DNA from: Stenopsyche tienmushanensis
Taxonomy: Eukaryota; Arthropoda; Insecta; Trichoptera; Stenopsychidae
Length of the DNA: 64,000 bases
Reading direction: 5' to 3'
NCBI GenBank assembly: GCA_008973525.1
Contig: WACJ01000502.1
Span: 2,232,001-2,296,000, forward strand
In this document: piece after piece, positions 11,056-23,019 of the stretch
Position numbering within the stretch: the first letter of the stretch is position 1
Layout: the number at the start of each line of letters is the position of its first letter
Notes under the pieces: model-generated
What the model was told of the DNA's origin: nothing
The model's database searches: none
The model's input: the letters and a program-made list of their open reading frames with translations, nothing else
Translations under genes and position numbers: made by a program

Positions 11056-11735
11056 CTAGCAGCATATGCCACATGTTATAACGGATAAACAGGAACGACC
11101 ATCTTCCTTGTTTTCGGTCGATTTTGATTTATTACCTTTCCTTTCGGACTGAAAAAAAAATACAAATTTAAATTTGCGAGCAAATAAATAAATTCGCACT
11201 ATATGAGATAATAAAATATATTACTTCTATGATTTGTCCTATTTTTAATTTCTTCATGATTGTATCAGCATCATTGGAATGTCCCAGCGTCTCTGTACGC
11301 CTTTGTCGCATCCATTCCAGCTACTTCTTCCAGAAGATCATACCCTCCCGGATGCTTTAATATTAAATATAAACATCACATAAATGCTATAAATAATAAA
11401 ATCTGAACTGAGCGTGTCAAAAATTGAATCGGCATTAAATTGGCGCAATAAACATCACTTCAATATGTCATAAGTAAATTTGGAATTGGACATCGTTGAA
11501 GCGTCGATAACAGTTAAGATAAGAACAAATTCAGTTTGAACTAAAGATACATAGACATTAGCATTTTAATGTATCAATAAGTCTGCTATATTATATTAAT
11601 TGCATTTACCTCGCTTAAATATTTGGTGACATCGTAGACCTGATCTTTGATTATGATCCATGTGGGAGCACCGTCTTTTCCATTTCTTTGGGCTACTTCT
11701 TCCAATGAGAATTCTTGAACTGTAACGGCAGTCAT
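11056..11735 (-). CDS. Cytochrome b5 (three exons, frame broken in exon 2)
   Basis: Haem-binding electron carrier of the cytochrome b5 family. Coding exons are 11610-11735, 11225-11354 and 11056-11148, separated by introns of 255 and 76 nt, all in phase 0 with GT/AG ends (donors GTAAAT and GTAATA; second acceptor TTTTTTTTCAG). The product would be about 115 residues. The N-terminus starts MTAVTVQEF, followed by TWIIIKDQVYDVTKYL. HPGG opens exon 2 and carries the first axial haem histidine (residue 43). GHSNDA supplies the second. Exon 2 is 130 nt, one base too long: an extra G in the run at 11283-11285 breaks the frame before GHSND, and the sequence resumes normally after it. Usual membrane-bound b5 proteins end in a hydrophobic anchor. 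This one ends instead in a lysine-rich linker and a short Cys-rich tail (RSCLSVITCGICC). The start codon was chosen because it fits the family length and is preceded by an A-rich leader. Confidence 0.9.
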
Positions 11736-11797
11736 TTTGACTTTTGAAGCACACACTTAAATATCTTTTAATTTTTAGATTCCGCGATGTATTTTAG

Positions 11798-11818
11798 TAT
11801 TTATATATTCGCGACTGA
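11798..11818 (-). promoter_or_regulatory. Candidate cytochrome b5 core promoter
   Basis: Upstream of the start codon on the minus strand lie TATATAAATA (11798-11807) and, just before it, an arthropod-type initiator TCAGTC (11813-11818). The TATA box would place transcription start near 11776, giving a leader of about 40 nt. The initiator alone would start at about 11816. I cannot decide between them from sequence. Confidence 0.35.
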
Positions 11819-12371
11819 TAGCAAAAATACTACCGATTTACACAACGCTGCGAATATATATGAACAAATTTCTCTGTACAGAATTTGTTTTGAGTATAGA
11901 TAAGAATCCGCACAATAGAATTCCGTATGTTGTCTAATCAGATATAACAAAGAATTGGGTGTGCTAAATAAATCCATTTGAAAATACGCAATATTTGTTA
12001 CAGATGAATATTAAAAATGCGTATCATCTTCTTAATGTGCCATATTATACCGAGAACTGGCAGCATAAATTAAGGGTCATCTAACATATATGAATCATTT
12101 AATAGTTGTGCTCTGGCGTGTTTCTGGATTATCATTATGACAGTCTGGTGACTGGGTGCCGTTGAGTTTGGGAGGGGATGGGGTTGAAATCTAGTGAAAA
12201 TTCAACATCATTAATACTGTCAAAGTATTTTTTTAAATTTTCTATAAATTGGCAAAATAAACAATAATTTATAAGTGTTGCCAGACTATTTATTGCTTGT
12301 TAAGATAGTACCAGACTGATTCAAACTTGCTGAAGCCAACCAGAAAATTATGTAATTTCCGTAAATACCGC

Positions 12372-12702
12372 AAAAAGCCCTAAAAGAAGACACAAAAGTG
12401 GCCATAAGGTCTGTGTGTTCAACCGGTCCGCTTTTCGGAGTGCTGATATGACATATAAGCACCTTGCGGTCGGACGACAGATCCAAATATGTCCACAGAG
12501 CGAATACGAACTTTCATTACAAAACGAAGTTATTAATATATATTATAAGTTCACGCAAAATAGAATGGTTAAGTAAAATTTAATAAACCATGTGCAACTC
12601 TTGACTGAGTCTGTATTTTGCGTTTTGCGACCCAAGTCCAGTTGCACCTGTGGCGAGCGCTTGCTTTGCCACCCCCTTGTTACTGCACTGGATAATCCGA
12701 CA
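12372..12702 (-). repeat. R repeat, copy 2 (inverted)
   Basis: Reverse complement of the R copies at 2955-3280 and 47720-48222. It contains AAGGTCTGTGTGTTCAACC, the GGTCCGCTTTTCGGA hairpin block, CATTACAAAACGAAGTT, ATTTTGCGTTTTGCG and GCCACCCCCTTGTTAC. No mariner fragment adjoins it. A Tigger/pogo relic begins directly to its right. Confidence 0.6.
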
Positions 12703-13330
12703 AAAGTTTTGCCAGGCGGTGTCGAATTGTCCAATTTGTCGGATTATAGAGTACTGTACTACTCCTGACCCCTTGTAATCCGAACAAATATTAAAATTGT
12801 GATATATATATATATGAACAACACAAGGTTTTATATTATAGAATTAATGTCATATACACAATAACTTTAGCAGTTATAAAAAATAAAAAATCTGTTAATG
12901 GATGTTAATTGTATGATGATTTTTGAAGCGTTTTAACTATCTCTTACTAGCTTCAAAGTCTTATTTTTTGTTATCTCCTTGTAAAAAAAAATTGCTTTCA
13001 TGGCCAATATGGATCTATAAATAGGTGTATTCCTCTTTTTTCTTATATACAAAGCTTCTTCTACATCTGGGTGTTTAGCTTTCTTGAAAGTTTGCCTCTT
13101 ATCTAGTCCACAATTAATGGTGGAGACAAATTTTTGCGAGATCTTTTTTATATCATAAATTTTGGATCGTCTTATCCCGTACTACGACTTAGGCGGTCTA
13201 AAATCACATTTTTGTACTTTTTACACTGACGAAGCTTTACCATACATATGTACTATACTTTTATTGGGTTGTCGGACTACAGGGGTTGCCGGATTAGACT
13301 AGGGCCGGATTACCAAGGGCCTGATGACTA
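12703..13330 (-). mobile_element. Tigger/pogo-type transposon relic
   Basis: The edges carry several ATAATCCGAC-type words (12709, 12737, 12770, 13270, 13300) like the ends of Tigger-group elements. On the minus strand, frame-shifted pieces read LWTR.EANFQES.TPRCRRSFVYKK, then AMKAIFFYKEI and FEASKR.LKRFKNH. These correspond in order to the linker and second DNA-binding half of the CENP-B-type HTH domain of pogo/Tigger transposases. The DDE catalytic domain is not seen. The ends are jumbled, which suggests nested insertion or internal deletion. Confidence 0.65.
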
Positions 13331-13339
13331 TTAATAACG

Positions 13340-15900
13340 AAACTGTGTTGACCATTCCCTGAACGTTTAACGAGAATTTGATTCCCTTATTTACTACAAT
13401 TTATATATACCATCTTAGAAATGCTCTTGATTTCATATAACGAATTTTTAAATTTATTTTTGCCCATCTTCGATACCCATTACGTTTTAATGGTCGAATG
13501 TGTTTCCTGAACCGTGTCTCAATACGAATTTATTGTAAAAGGATGAGGCTCAAAATTTTGCTCAATTTATGAGCCTCTCAACGTATACAACAAAACTTAA
13601 ATAACATGATATAAATAGGATCAAATGAATTTTTGAAGAATCAATGCAATTTTTATGGTGACATAAAATTATTTGATTTCAGCAAAGATGGTTATTCGTT
13701 TGGGCATAATTGTTGACAAACACAAGCAAAATTACACATCCAATTTCACATTTTGTATTTGCAATACGCCATGGATACGTTTATATTAATGCATTTCCAT
13801 AAATTATATTATGTATTCAGTGTTATTACGAATTTGCGAAGAAAATATATTGCTATCTTAAGAGTATTTTAATTTAAAGACCTCTGCAATGCGGTTCAAC
13901 TGTTGACTTTGAGAGATAATGGATGAGGATAAAATTTATTTGTTTGTAAATTCTGCGAAATCAATATACCAGCGCGAAAAATTCTCAATCTGTATGAGGA
14001 AAAATTTAAGATAATAATGCCTATTGAAATTTCTAATTAATATTAAAGACAAAATCTTCATTCTCGGTATATGTATTATGATATTGCAGTGCCTGCCTTT
14101 GAGCAAATAAGAATGAACGCTACGAATTTATCTGAAATATCGATGGTAACTCGTGGTTATTGATATATTTACGTAATCATACCAACTGATTCATTCGAGC
14201 TCCGTACACACGCTCGCATAATGCACGTCCATTCATTCATACATACGCCATGCGTTCACACTCTTTATTAGCTATAAAACCAATTAAAGCTCGCTATAAT
14301 GACTGGATGTTATTATAATAAGCGCCGAAAATGTATCCTGTTAAGTATCATCACAATTGAGCCTTATCTATATAGATGTCTAGACATCAATCTGAAAATA
14401 TTTGACTAGATTTCCTTATCTGCGCCGTTAAAAGGCATACAAAAAAGTGATCTCATTGTTCATCAATACATCAATTCGATGATCGAATTTTCACACGAAA
14501 AAATAGGACTACCCGCTGATAATACTCATAAAGGCTTGTGCGGAAAATCAAAGATCAAACAACTGGTATTTTCCAAATTTACAACAAAAAAAGGTTCGCG
14601 GAAAATCTTTATCGTCGCTCGGTGATAACGATATAACACGCGTCATTCGTAAAGTGGGCATTTTTTTTAAGTATATTGATTTTATCTGGCCGCATGTATA
14701 TTTATGACATCATTGATCCCAATCGATCGTTTCCCAGATAATAAAGGAGATATGATTCAATGTTGCTCTTGAAATTTATCGCATCCCATTCAATGCTACT
14801 ATAAAGTTTATATCGATGTGGTGACATCTGCACGTGCCCATTGGATTAATTTTATTGTCCAATCGATTTTTTTTTAATTCAAGATAAAATAGATGTTTGA
14901 ATTGCATGGCGTAGATCTTATTCAATTGATATTGTTAAATGAATAAGATTTTTTTTCTATTTTATAATTGTTAAATTACTTTTTTTTATAAATTTATAAT
15001 CTGGTTGTTGAATCATCAAAATTATGCGATCTTCATATACGCTATTTATACGGAAAACGCGCAAATTAGGACTGCATTGAATAATTAATTAAAATCACAG
15101 CAAATACATTCTCTTTATAATCAAAGGTTATCATTCCTATTTTTATTTAAATATTTTTAAGATCACGATGAAACTTATTAAATATTTGGATCACTACCTA
15201 TCATAATGTTTATTTATCTTGGATTGGATTGATTAAAATCATGATGATTCATTTAAATCGTTGATAAATTTGCTTTTGCATTTGATATTTAATATCATTC
15301 TGACTAAAACCTTTTAAGGGGTCATCTCACTTTGACGACTCAAAAAATAGGTAATTTTTAACTTTTTTTTTTCACAGTAAATACAGTGTATAATGAAATG
15401 AATATTTTTGGTATTTATTATGACACTCTTATATAATATTAAAAAAATTAATTCTTATTTAAAAATGATATATATTATATCTTTTTTAAAACATCAAAAT
15501 GGTATGTCAAAAAAGATTATTCATTTAAGCTTACTTGAAACAAAAAATAAAAAGATTTTTAATTTATATGAAGTGTCACTATTAAATAATACCGAATTAA
15601 TACTTTTGTTTAACAATAACAAAATGGCGCTGGTTTGCAAAAAAAGTTTTGAAAAAACACTTATTTTTTGGAAATATTTTTTAATATAAATCATAAGATA
15701 AAATGTATATTTTGATCTGATTTTGCAAACTGCCATATCTATACATGTGTAAAATAAGTTCGTAATTTTTTAAAACAATCTTGAACATGGTTTTTCGAAA
15801 TTCTTTCAACGCCACATGCAAAAATGTCGTTTCGAGAAAAACGCGTTTAAAGTTTTGAGTACTTACAAAAATGTTGAAAAAGAAGACATATTACTAATCA
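13340..15900. other. Unassigned AT-rich DNA
   Basis: Low-complexity, AT-rich sequence. A 93-codon open frame at 15408-15689 is lysine-, leucine- and isoleucine-rich, as expected from base composition. The block at about 15820-15850 (TCGTTTCGAGAAAAACGCGTTT) is shared with the repeat cores at 9.5 and 42.3 kb. Nothing else was recognised. Confidence 0.45.
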
Positions 15901-16489
15901 GCGGTTCCATTCCATTAATTCCAGATCTGGAGTCTCTGAGCGCTGTTCTGGCTGCTTTAGAAGATTCGGAGCCTCAACAATCAGGATTATAAAGGATCTG
16001 AACCGATTTTGATCCCCATGACGACCATTACGCACGCGTTAAACATCTCATTGTTATATTGGGTATTCGAACCAAGGCATTTTTCCAATGAATTATAAGA
16101 CAATAATTCTTCATAAATGAGTCTTAATAATTGCTAAGCTTCCTCGTCGAGAGTGGGAAGATACTTGTACAAAGATAAATATCTTATAGTTGTATGTTTC
16201 TGCAATTCAAGAATCTGCGCCCTCCGGACAGTGTGAATGCTGTGTGAAATTTTATGATAGTCTATGTCTTTAATAACATTTTTCAAATTTTCTATTGAGT
16301 CAAGATTAGGGGTCCCAATCGAATATTCGATATTCGAATATATTTGGCCTGTTTCAATATTCGTTAATTCGAATTATTATAAAATTAATCGGATATTATT
16401 CGGTTTTTTAATTAAGTCATTTATAAAGTTGAAGAATGTAGTTAATTTATTTGAAATCTTGGATGCATTTTTGTTTTCTAACCAGTTGT

Positions 16490-16650
16490 GTGTGAGCCAC
16501 GGATTAGGGCACGTCTTTAGACAAAGAAATCCAGTGGTGTCAGGTCTGGAGACCGTGCGGCCCGCCACGGAATAGAGCAGGGTAGGTCTCTGGGTATAAA
16601 AAAATCCAGTGGTGTCAGATCTGGAGGCCGCGCGAACTACAGAATAGGGT
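16490..16650 (-). repeat. Tandem pair of transposase-derived units
   Basis: Two adjacent units of about 79 bp each start AATCCAGTGGTGTCAG (16529 and 16608). On the minus strand each encodes R(S/P)PDLTPLDFF, the motif around the third catalytic position of mariner/IS630 transposases. No other part of the transposase is present nearby. The local GC content is well above the flanks. Confidence 0.6.
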
Positions 16651-16659
16651 CACCAAAAT

Positions 16660-19600
16660 AATTAATTTAGTAAGTATATACCACTTAAGAAAAATGAAAT
16701 TTAAAAAAAACACTTTTTCTTTACGTGACAAAGTGAAATGATCGCTTAAATTATAATGTAATGAAATTCTGCATACCTTAAAGAAGCAATACTGAAGATT
16801 TGTGATGATTTGATCGATCATCTCGATCAAGGTTTATCCAGGATCAAAAAATTCAAATACTGAGGGAATAAAATCATATATGATATGAGTGATTTGCAAC
16901 GATAATTTAAGTATTCTTGATTAAATTTAATTATTTTAACACTCATAGAGCTTCTCCTATCTAAATTTCCTATTAAAATAATCTTTATCCTGATATGAAG
17001 GCAATGAGAACTTAATACATAGAAAGTTATTTGGCTGTAAAAGTATTTAGCATTAAACACCCTTAACACCCTTGATAAGCTTATTACGTACAACCAATTT
17101 ACGTGTCAGTATGTCCAAATAAATTTTGGCAATAATTTGTTCATTATGTCTAATGATATTCTAATTTTTATTGCAAATCAACTGCTCTTAGTTGAACTTG
17201 TTTAATTGTATTCATATTCTCGCTATTTACTCTTTTAGAACCAAAATATTAACATTTTACAGTCCACATTTACACTATAGATTTAAATTTATTTCTAGGA
17301 ATGACAGTACACACCTATGCCAATATTTTAATCATATATCCATGTAAATGTCGTCCTTTGGAAAATTACAGCAAATTGTATAAAAAATATATTTCACAAA
17401 TATGTCATAGAATACGTTCAAATACATAATTCAAATACAATTTGTACAGAGAACGATGGACTGATTGAATCTTTTCCTTATATTTTGTTTGTGGGTTTAC
17501 GTGCCATTTAACCAATGCCTGTTCATACAAATCAAGTCAAAATCAATGTTTGCATTTTATCACGCCGACACACGCACCACATATTGAAAACCACTATTGT
17601 ATTTAGATATATCGATGCGTTGAACTCTTTTGTGGACGTCGCTAAAATTTCGTTTAAATCTATTAGCCGGTTTAGGAATTGTATCAATTTTACGAGTACA
17701 ACTAGCCGCTTGAATCGTTCGGATTTCAGATGAAGTTTAGCGCGGAACACTCTGACCTGTAAAGTGTTAAAATAAGCTTGAATTAAGACGATCGATCGGA
17801 AATATTAATGATTTCAAGTCGCTTTAATTTTTTGGTATTGTGATTGTTCTTCCACGATCCGAATGCGAATCTGAGCTTTTATAATAATAGTAAAATAACT
17901 ATCCCGTTATGTCAATATTTAATAATATGAATGTGAATATTTTTATGTTAATTGAATAGATTTACTAGATCACAATTGTTAGGATGAAGCTACATGACAT
18001 CACAGTATAGATAAATTTAAAAGAAAGATATGACCAACCACGTGCTAATTTAGATTTATCATGAAGCAATTTATTTTTGACCCATAACATGCATAAGCTA
18101 AAGGCTAAAGATATATATTAAATATATTTTTCCGCTAAATTCATTTAGTTTCCGGATTCGTCAAAGACGATAATATAAGAATACAAAAAAATACAGCTCT
18201 GGAAGATTTCATTTCATGACAAAAGGGTACGATATCTTCCGGTTGGAAGATTCACGTTTGATCATTTCAGTCTTAACTCAAATGAGTTTACACCGATTTC
18301 GTACAAAATCACTTTGACACAGTAACGTTAAAAGCAATCTTTCTTTGACCACATAATTTCGGTTGCGTGGAAATTGAAAATCTGTGCGATTTTCTACGTT
18401 GACATTTTATTAACATGCATCAACCAGAATAACATCACATTCGGTAGTACACACGTCCATCACATGATCGCAAAGATGAAAGATATCCGAGTACGTGTCC
18501 GAGAGCCCATAGTTATTTTATCAATATGTTTAGCATACTTCAAGATAAAAATTAACGTGATGCTCTTTGAATCCGAAATTTATCTCAATCACGGAGATGA
18601 ATTTGTCTCGTTTCGCTGGAGAGGTTGTCTCGAGGCGCAGTTCATGTGCTAAATCTTAATTTTTGACACATTTGCTATGCATGACGTGGAAAACTTTACA
18701 AAGTGAATTTTGCTTCATGAGACAGGGACCTGTTCATGAATGTAAAATGACATTTTATCGTACACACACATTATGATGAGATTTTAATATATTTTTTCTC
18801 AAATTCAATTATTTTATGGGATAATTATGTAGGAGTCTGTGGCTGAAGCACATTTTTTATCACAGGGCTGTAAAATTTGACGATGCAGTCTTTCCGCATG
18901 CCAATCTTGTCGACTATCGTCCCCATAAACTTTTCTTTTGAAGAGGGCTGAAAATCATTAGTTTGTCTCGGAGAGTTTTAGCCTTTAAGGTCACTTTAAG
19001 AAAATTAAAAAACTTGGCATTACCGCAGACCTAGGCAAGGAAGAAAATTTAATCCCACGTAATCAACATAGAGCCAGGAAAAGATTCTTAATTTATATAT
19101 ATACGTTGCCATATTGAAGCTCAATAAGAGCCTTAGCTAAAGCATCTGGATTTAAAAATATCAATTATAAAATGGCACAATTTATATACAAATATACAGT
19201 CCAAATCTTCAGTAATGGAATGGAAATTTTCATCAGGGATAATAATTTCGTTCATCTTGTATTTTATACCGAAATGTGATTGCAGTATTACTTCGTACAT
19301 AATGCAGAGTAAAGATTCAAATTTATTTCTTATATTAATTTTAGCAAGGAAAACTTCGTATGAAAATACATTCTTTTACCTATGCACCAGAATATATTTT
19401 CAAGGATTTCGTCTTTTTAAAAAAATATAAATATTTATAAATCCAATTTCATGAAGCTTTACACATTGACTATGGGGGACGTGGAATCCGCGTGAATCAC
19501 TGATACAAAAACAAGAATAGTATTGCAACCATAAATAACACTCAAACAACTCTTAAACATCCATAATATTGAGTGGTCCTTATTTTTCGATTTTTAAAAA

Positions 19601-19880
19601 AAAATGCAGACTTTTTGACTAGTAACTCCAGATACAACCCAGTTTTCGAATAAAGATTTTGAAATTTGAGAGGAAGACTCTGATATTTCTGAGCATGGTG
19701 TTGTTTTAGTAGAGGAATATAATAAATTGTTCGAAACATTATTGCATACATTTCAATGACTTTTTAAAAATTGTATCCAAATCATGACTCAATCAGATCT
19801 TCAGTTTTTTATAGTCACACGTTGCTCCAAATAGTTCATAGACTACAAACATTTTTATTATGAATATGTCATAATTTGAG
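16660..19880. other. Unassigned region
   Basis: Mostly AT-rich with no assigned gene. A minus-strand open frame at 17532-17750 follows a good acceptor-like tract (TTTTAACACTTTACAG, ending at about 17760), and could be an exon of an unknown gene. The opposite strand is equally open there. A + frame of 92 codons lies at 18374-18652. Neither shows a motif that I know. Confidence 0.3.
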
Positions 19881-19888
19881 AATGCAAT

Positions 19889-19917
19889 TTGCCAATATCT
19901 ATGAATATTGGCAAAAT
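19889..19917. repeat. Short perfect hairpin
   Basis: TTTGCCAATAT and its reverse complement ATATTGGCAAA are separated by a few bases. With an 11-bp stem in AT-rich surroundings this may be incidental or the centre of a small palindromic repeat. Confidence 0.4.
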
Positions 19918-19919
19918 AA

Positions 19920-22340
19920 AAATAAATAAATGTGTTTTTTACTTATATAATTTGAATACAAAATTTTGAATGGAAATTTTTAACTCATGATGAAATCGAA
20001 ATAGCTCGATGTTAAACATGATTAAAGGGCATAAGTTGTCATCCAAATGATCTTATCGTATGTGTTTTTCCATACGAGCCTTATTTTGTCTTGTAATTTG
20101 ATGTTGACGCTGTCATTAAGATACGACATCTAATTTGCAGCTAAAGCTAATAAGGCATTCATGCAGTGTTGTGTAATATTATGGCATTTGAGAGAGCAAT
20201 TTTCTTCAAATCTAAAATAAAGAGCTTGAAAAATGGCAATTAATGTTCAACGTTCAATTCCATATCTTCAGTTACTATTTATGATAATTAATCGAGATGC
20301 ATAATGCTCCATTTTATGAAATTGCCACCAAGACGAATGTATTATATAAGTAGATATTGATGATGAAAAACACTTGGGTTATTCAATCTTATAAGGATCG
20401 CCAAAATAACAGGGAAATGAAACATCGATTGAAATAGCAAGAACTGCCCCAAAGATAATAAATATGAGCAAATCCAAAGCAATGTTTATATTGACGATGA
20501 AAGAAAACCGAATGTTCGTATCGAATTTTCTATAAGTCACTTAAAACGATCAAATGCCAGCGAAACCAAAACAAATTTACAGATTTGATACGTCCTAAAC
20601 AGCAACCCGATGAAAAATTGTGTGATTTGAAGTCATTTTGGCTTTATCTCGAAATAGACATATCATTCACGAAATATATAGAAAGCCCTCAAGAGAACCT
20701 TGATATTCCTTGGGGATTGTAGAACCCACTTTAAGGGAAAACTGCCATACTTTCTTATATCGTATATGTTTCGGTACATATTATTTTTTCAATAAAAATT
20801 TAAAATAGTTACATTTAAACATAAATCGATTATCGTTATGGTTAATGATTGAATTACCATTAGTTATAATATTAATTGTATGAAAAGTTTGAAAGTAGTT
20901 AATAGTTTATAAGTTGATAATAAGAATGATACCTTAATAATAAATGTCTTATTTGCTTAATAAATTCGCATAAATAAGAAGCGAACCTTCAAAGCTTCAA
21001 AGTTTCGCCATATTTGAAAGACATCCTTAAAGTTTTAAATCCGTATGCCTTTATATATCCGATTTTTAACGATGCTGATTCCGTTTATATTTCTGCATGC
21101 ATTTAATTAGGACGATATGGCATTGATTGATTTTAAGTTTTCAATCGATTCCTCGTAAATTCTTGCATATTGTAGTGCAAGATGTTAAAATTAAGCTTTA
21201 AAGCTTTGTCGCTGTCATTAACGTACATGACCGCATAGCGTGTGGTTTCCACCCTTCATATAAACCCCCTACGTTATTTTCTTATGTTAAACGCGTTAAT
21301 ATGTTCATCAATATGCATGAAACAAATTGTGCAATTAAGCCTGTCAATGTGTCCGCAAAACGACAAGTGACCATGATGGCTTTATTACGCAAACACTAGC
21401 GTACTTGCTCTTCATTTATGCTAAAAAATATTAATTGCGAAGTACGAAAACATCATGTAAACTATAAAAAAACTAGCATAAGGAGAGATTTTATTAAAAA
21501 AAAATATTTATCATAAATACAATTTTAGAGCAATATGTTCAAATGGGTTAAGATCAATTTCTCAATAAGATCAATTAGGGATATATTCATGATATTTGAG
21601 GTGGAAACTGGACATGTCTAAGGTTAGTCAATGATGGATTCTGAAAGGGTTTATGCTGAATTTTAAGCAAATTTGCTATAAAAATAAGTTGTTTTTTAAT
21701 ATTTAATGATATGTGATAAAATTTGACTATTATATAAACACACATTGAATCTAAAATAGAGTATAAGTTATATAAAAACAAGATTTTTTCCACAAACTTC
21801 CTTAAAAAAAACAATTAATTTGCTTTATAATTAATCTTTATTATGCTTTTTGAATTTATGCCATAAAATACTATCATAATTAAAATAACATCAAAAATAA
21901 AATGCCAGGAAGAATCTCAAAAGCATGCTGTTTTTGTATGATATCAAATGAACAAAAATGGTTTTAAGAGAACTTGGAGCTTTTCAGAGAGGATCTTATA
22001 CATTTTTCTAGGTTCTGTTTATAATATACTAAATTTGAGTCTATTAAAAAAATAATGAGTATAAAATAATGTCTATGAAATGAAAATGCAATATTTTGTG
22101 CTAATTTAAAAAGCTAATTTTTGATTCAATCAGTGTTTATACAATGTAAACCAGGAAGTTACAGTCAACTAAGCTTTTAAAATTACAGATATTATTGTGG
22201 GGGGTATTCTAATCTAAAGCATACATTTTGGGTGTTTTTTCAAGCTTGATATTTATAAAAAAAAAACTGGTAAAGTGGAAAGAGTAAAAAAAAAGATGTG
22301 CTCTGGTTGACACTATTAATATTGTCTATAAGTAGTTTAC
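19920..22340. other. Unassigned AT-rich DNA
   Basis: No gene, transposon end or repeat was recognised. Confidence 0.45.
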
Positions 22341-22349
22341 ATTAATTAT

Positions 22350-23010
22350 ACTCAAATCTTTTTTGTGCGACTTTTTTTGTGCGATTTCGAAGTTATGCGG
22401 TTTTATAAAGCAATTTTTTTTTAAATTTCATGTAGAGTACGTATCGAGATATTTTGGATAAAATAGGAAATAAATCATCAATACTAACCGAAATTTGAAA
22501 AAAAGTCATAATTTGGGACTGTGTAAATCATATTATATCTGCGACATTTATATCAAAATTTATTTTTTGACTATTTGAAAAAAATGTGACAAAATAAGGC
22601 CAAAAAATTGACTTGACTGAATTTTTTTTAACCTTTTAAATGCCAACGACTCACCGGCGAATCGCATTTGTACGCGCTCATTATGCTCTGGCAGTAAAAA
22701 GGATTAAACAGCCGCCATTTTGTGATTTTATTTTTTTTGAGTTAGGGACAATACAGAGAACAATGATGACATTGACACTGCTCATACTATTTCTTCCGAA
22801 GAAGAGAGCAATTTTGCGCCATCGAAAATCTTTTCTGTTATCTGCCTTATTGTTTTTTTATGAACTTTTTTTTATGCGATTTTGTATAGCTGTTTCAAAG
22901 TTATGCGATTTTTAAAATCTACGGAACGCATCACTTTTTCTATGTAAGTCATAGCTTTTTTTGTGCGATTTTTCGCAGAACGCATCTACCGCACAAAAAA
23001 AGATTTAAGT
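22350..23010 (-). mobile_element. GTGCG-type MITE, copy 1
   Basis: Inverted ends: left ACTCAAATCTTTTTTGTGCG, right (minus strand) ACTTAAATCTTTTTTTGTGCG. Inside each end lies CGAAGTTATGCGG or its complement, then GATGCGTTC-type blocks. The 660 bp interior encodes no transposase; the 91-codon frame at 22640-22915 is incidental. Related copies are at 41970-42392, 44757-45588 and, as an ATGCG subfamily, 36251-36705 and 60928-61378. Confidence 0.65.
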
Positions 23011-23019
23011 CTATTGTTA

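Noticed and set aside
15408..15689. 93-codon + strand open frame
   Set aside because: Composition (K, I, L, N, F) is what A- and T-rich codons give by chance; the opposite strand is open as well.
22640..22915. 91-codon open frame at 22.7 kb
   Set aside because: It lies inside a MITE and is not kept in the related copies.
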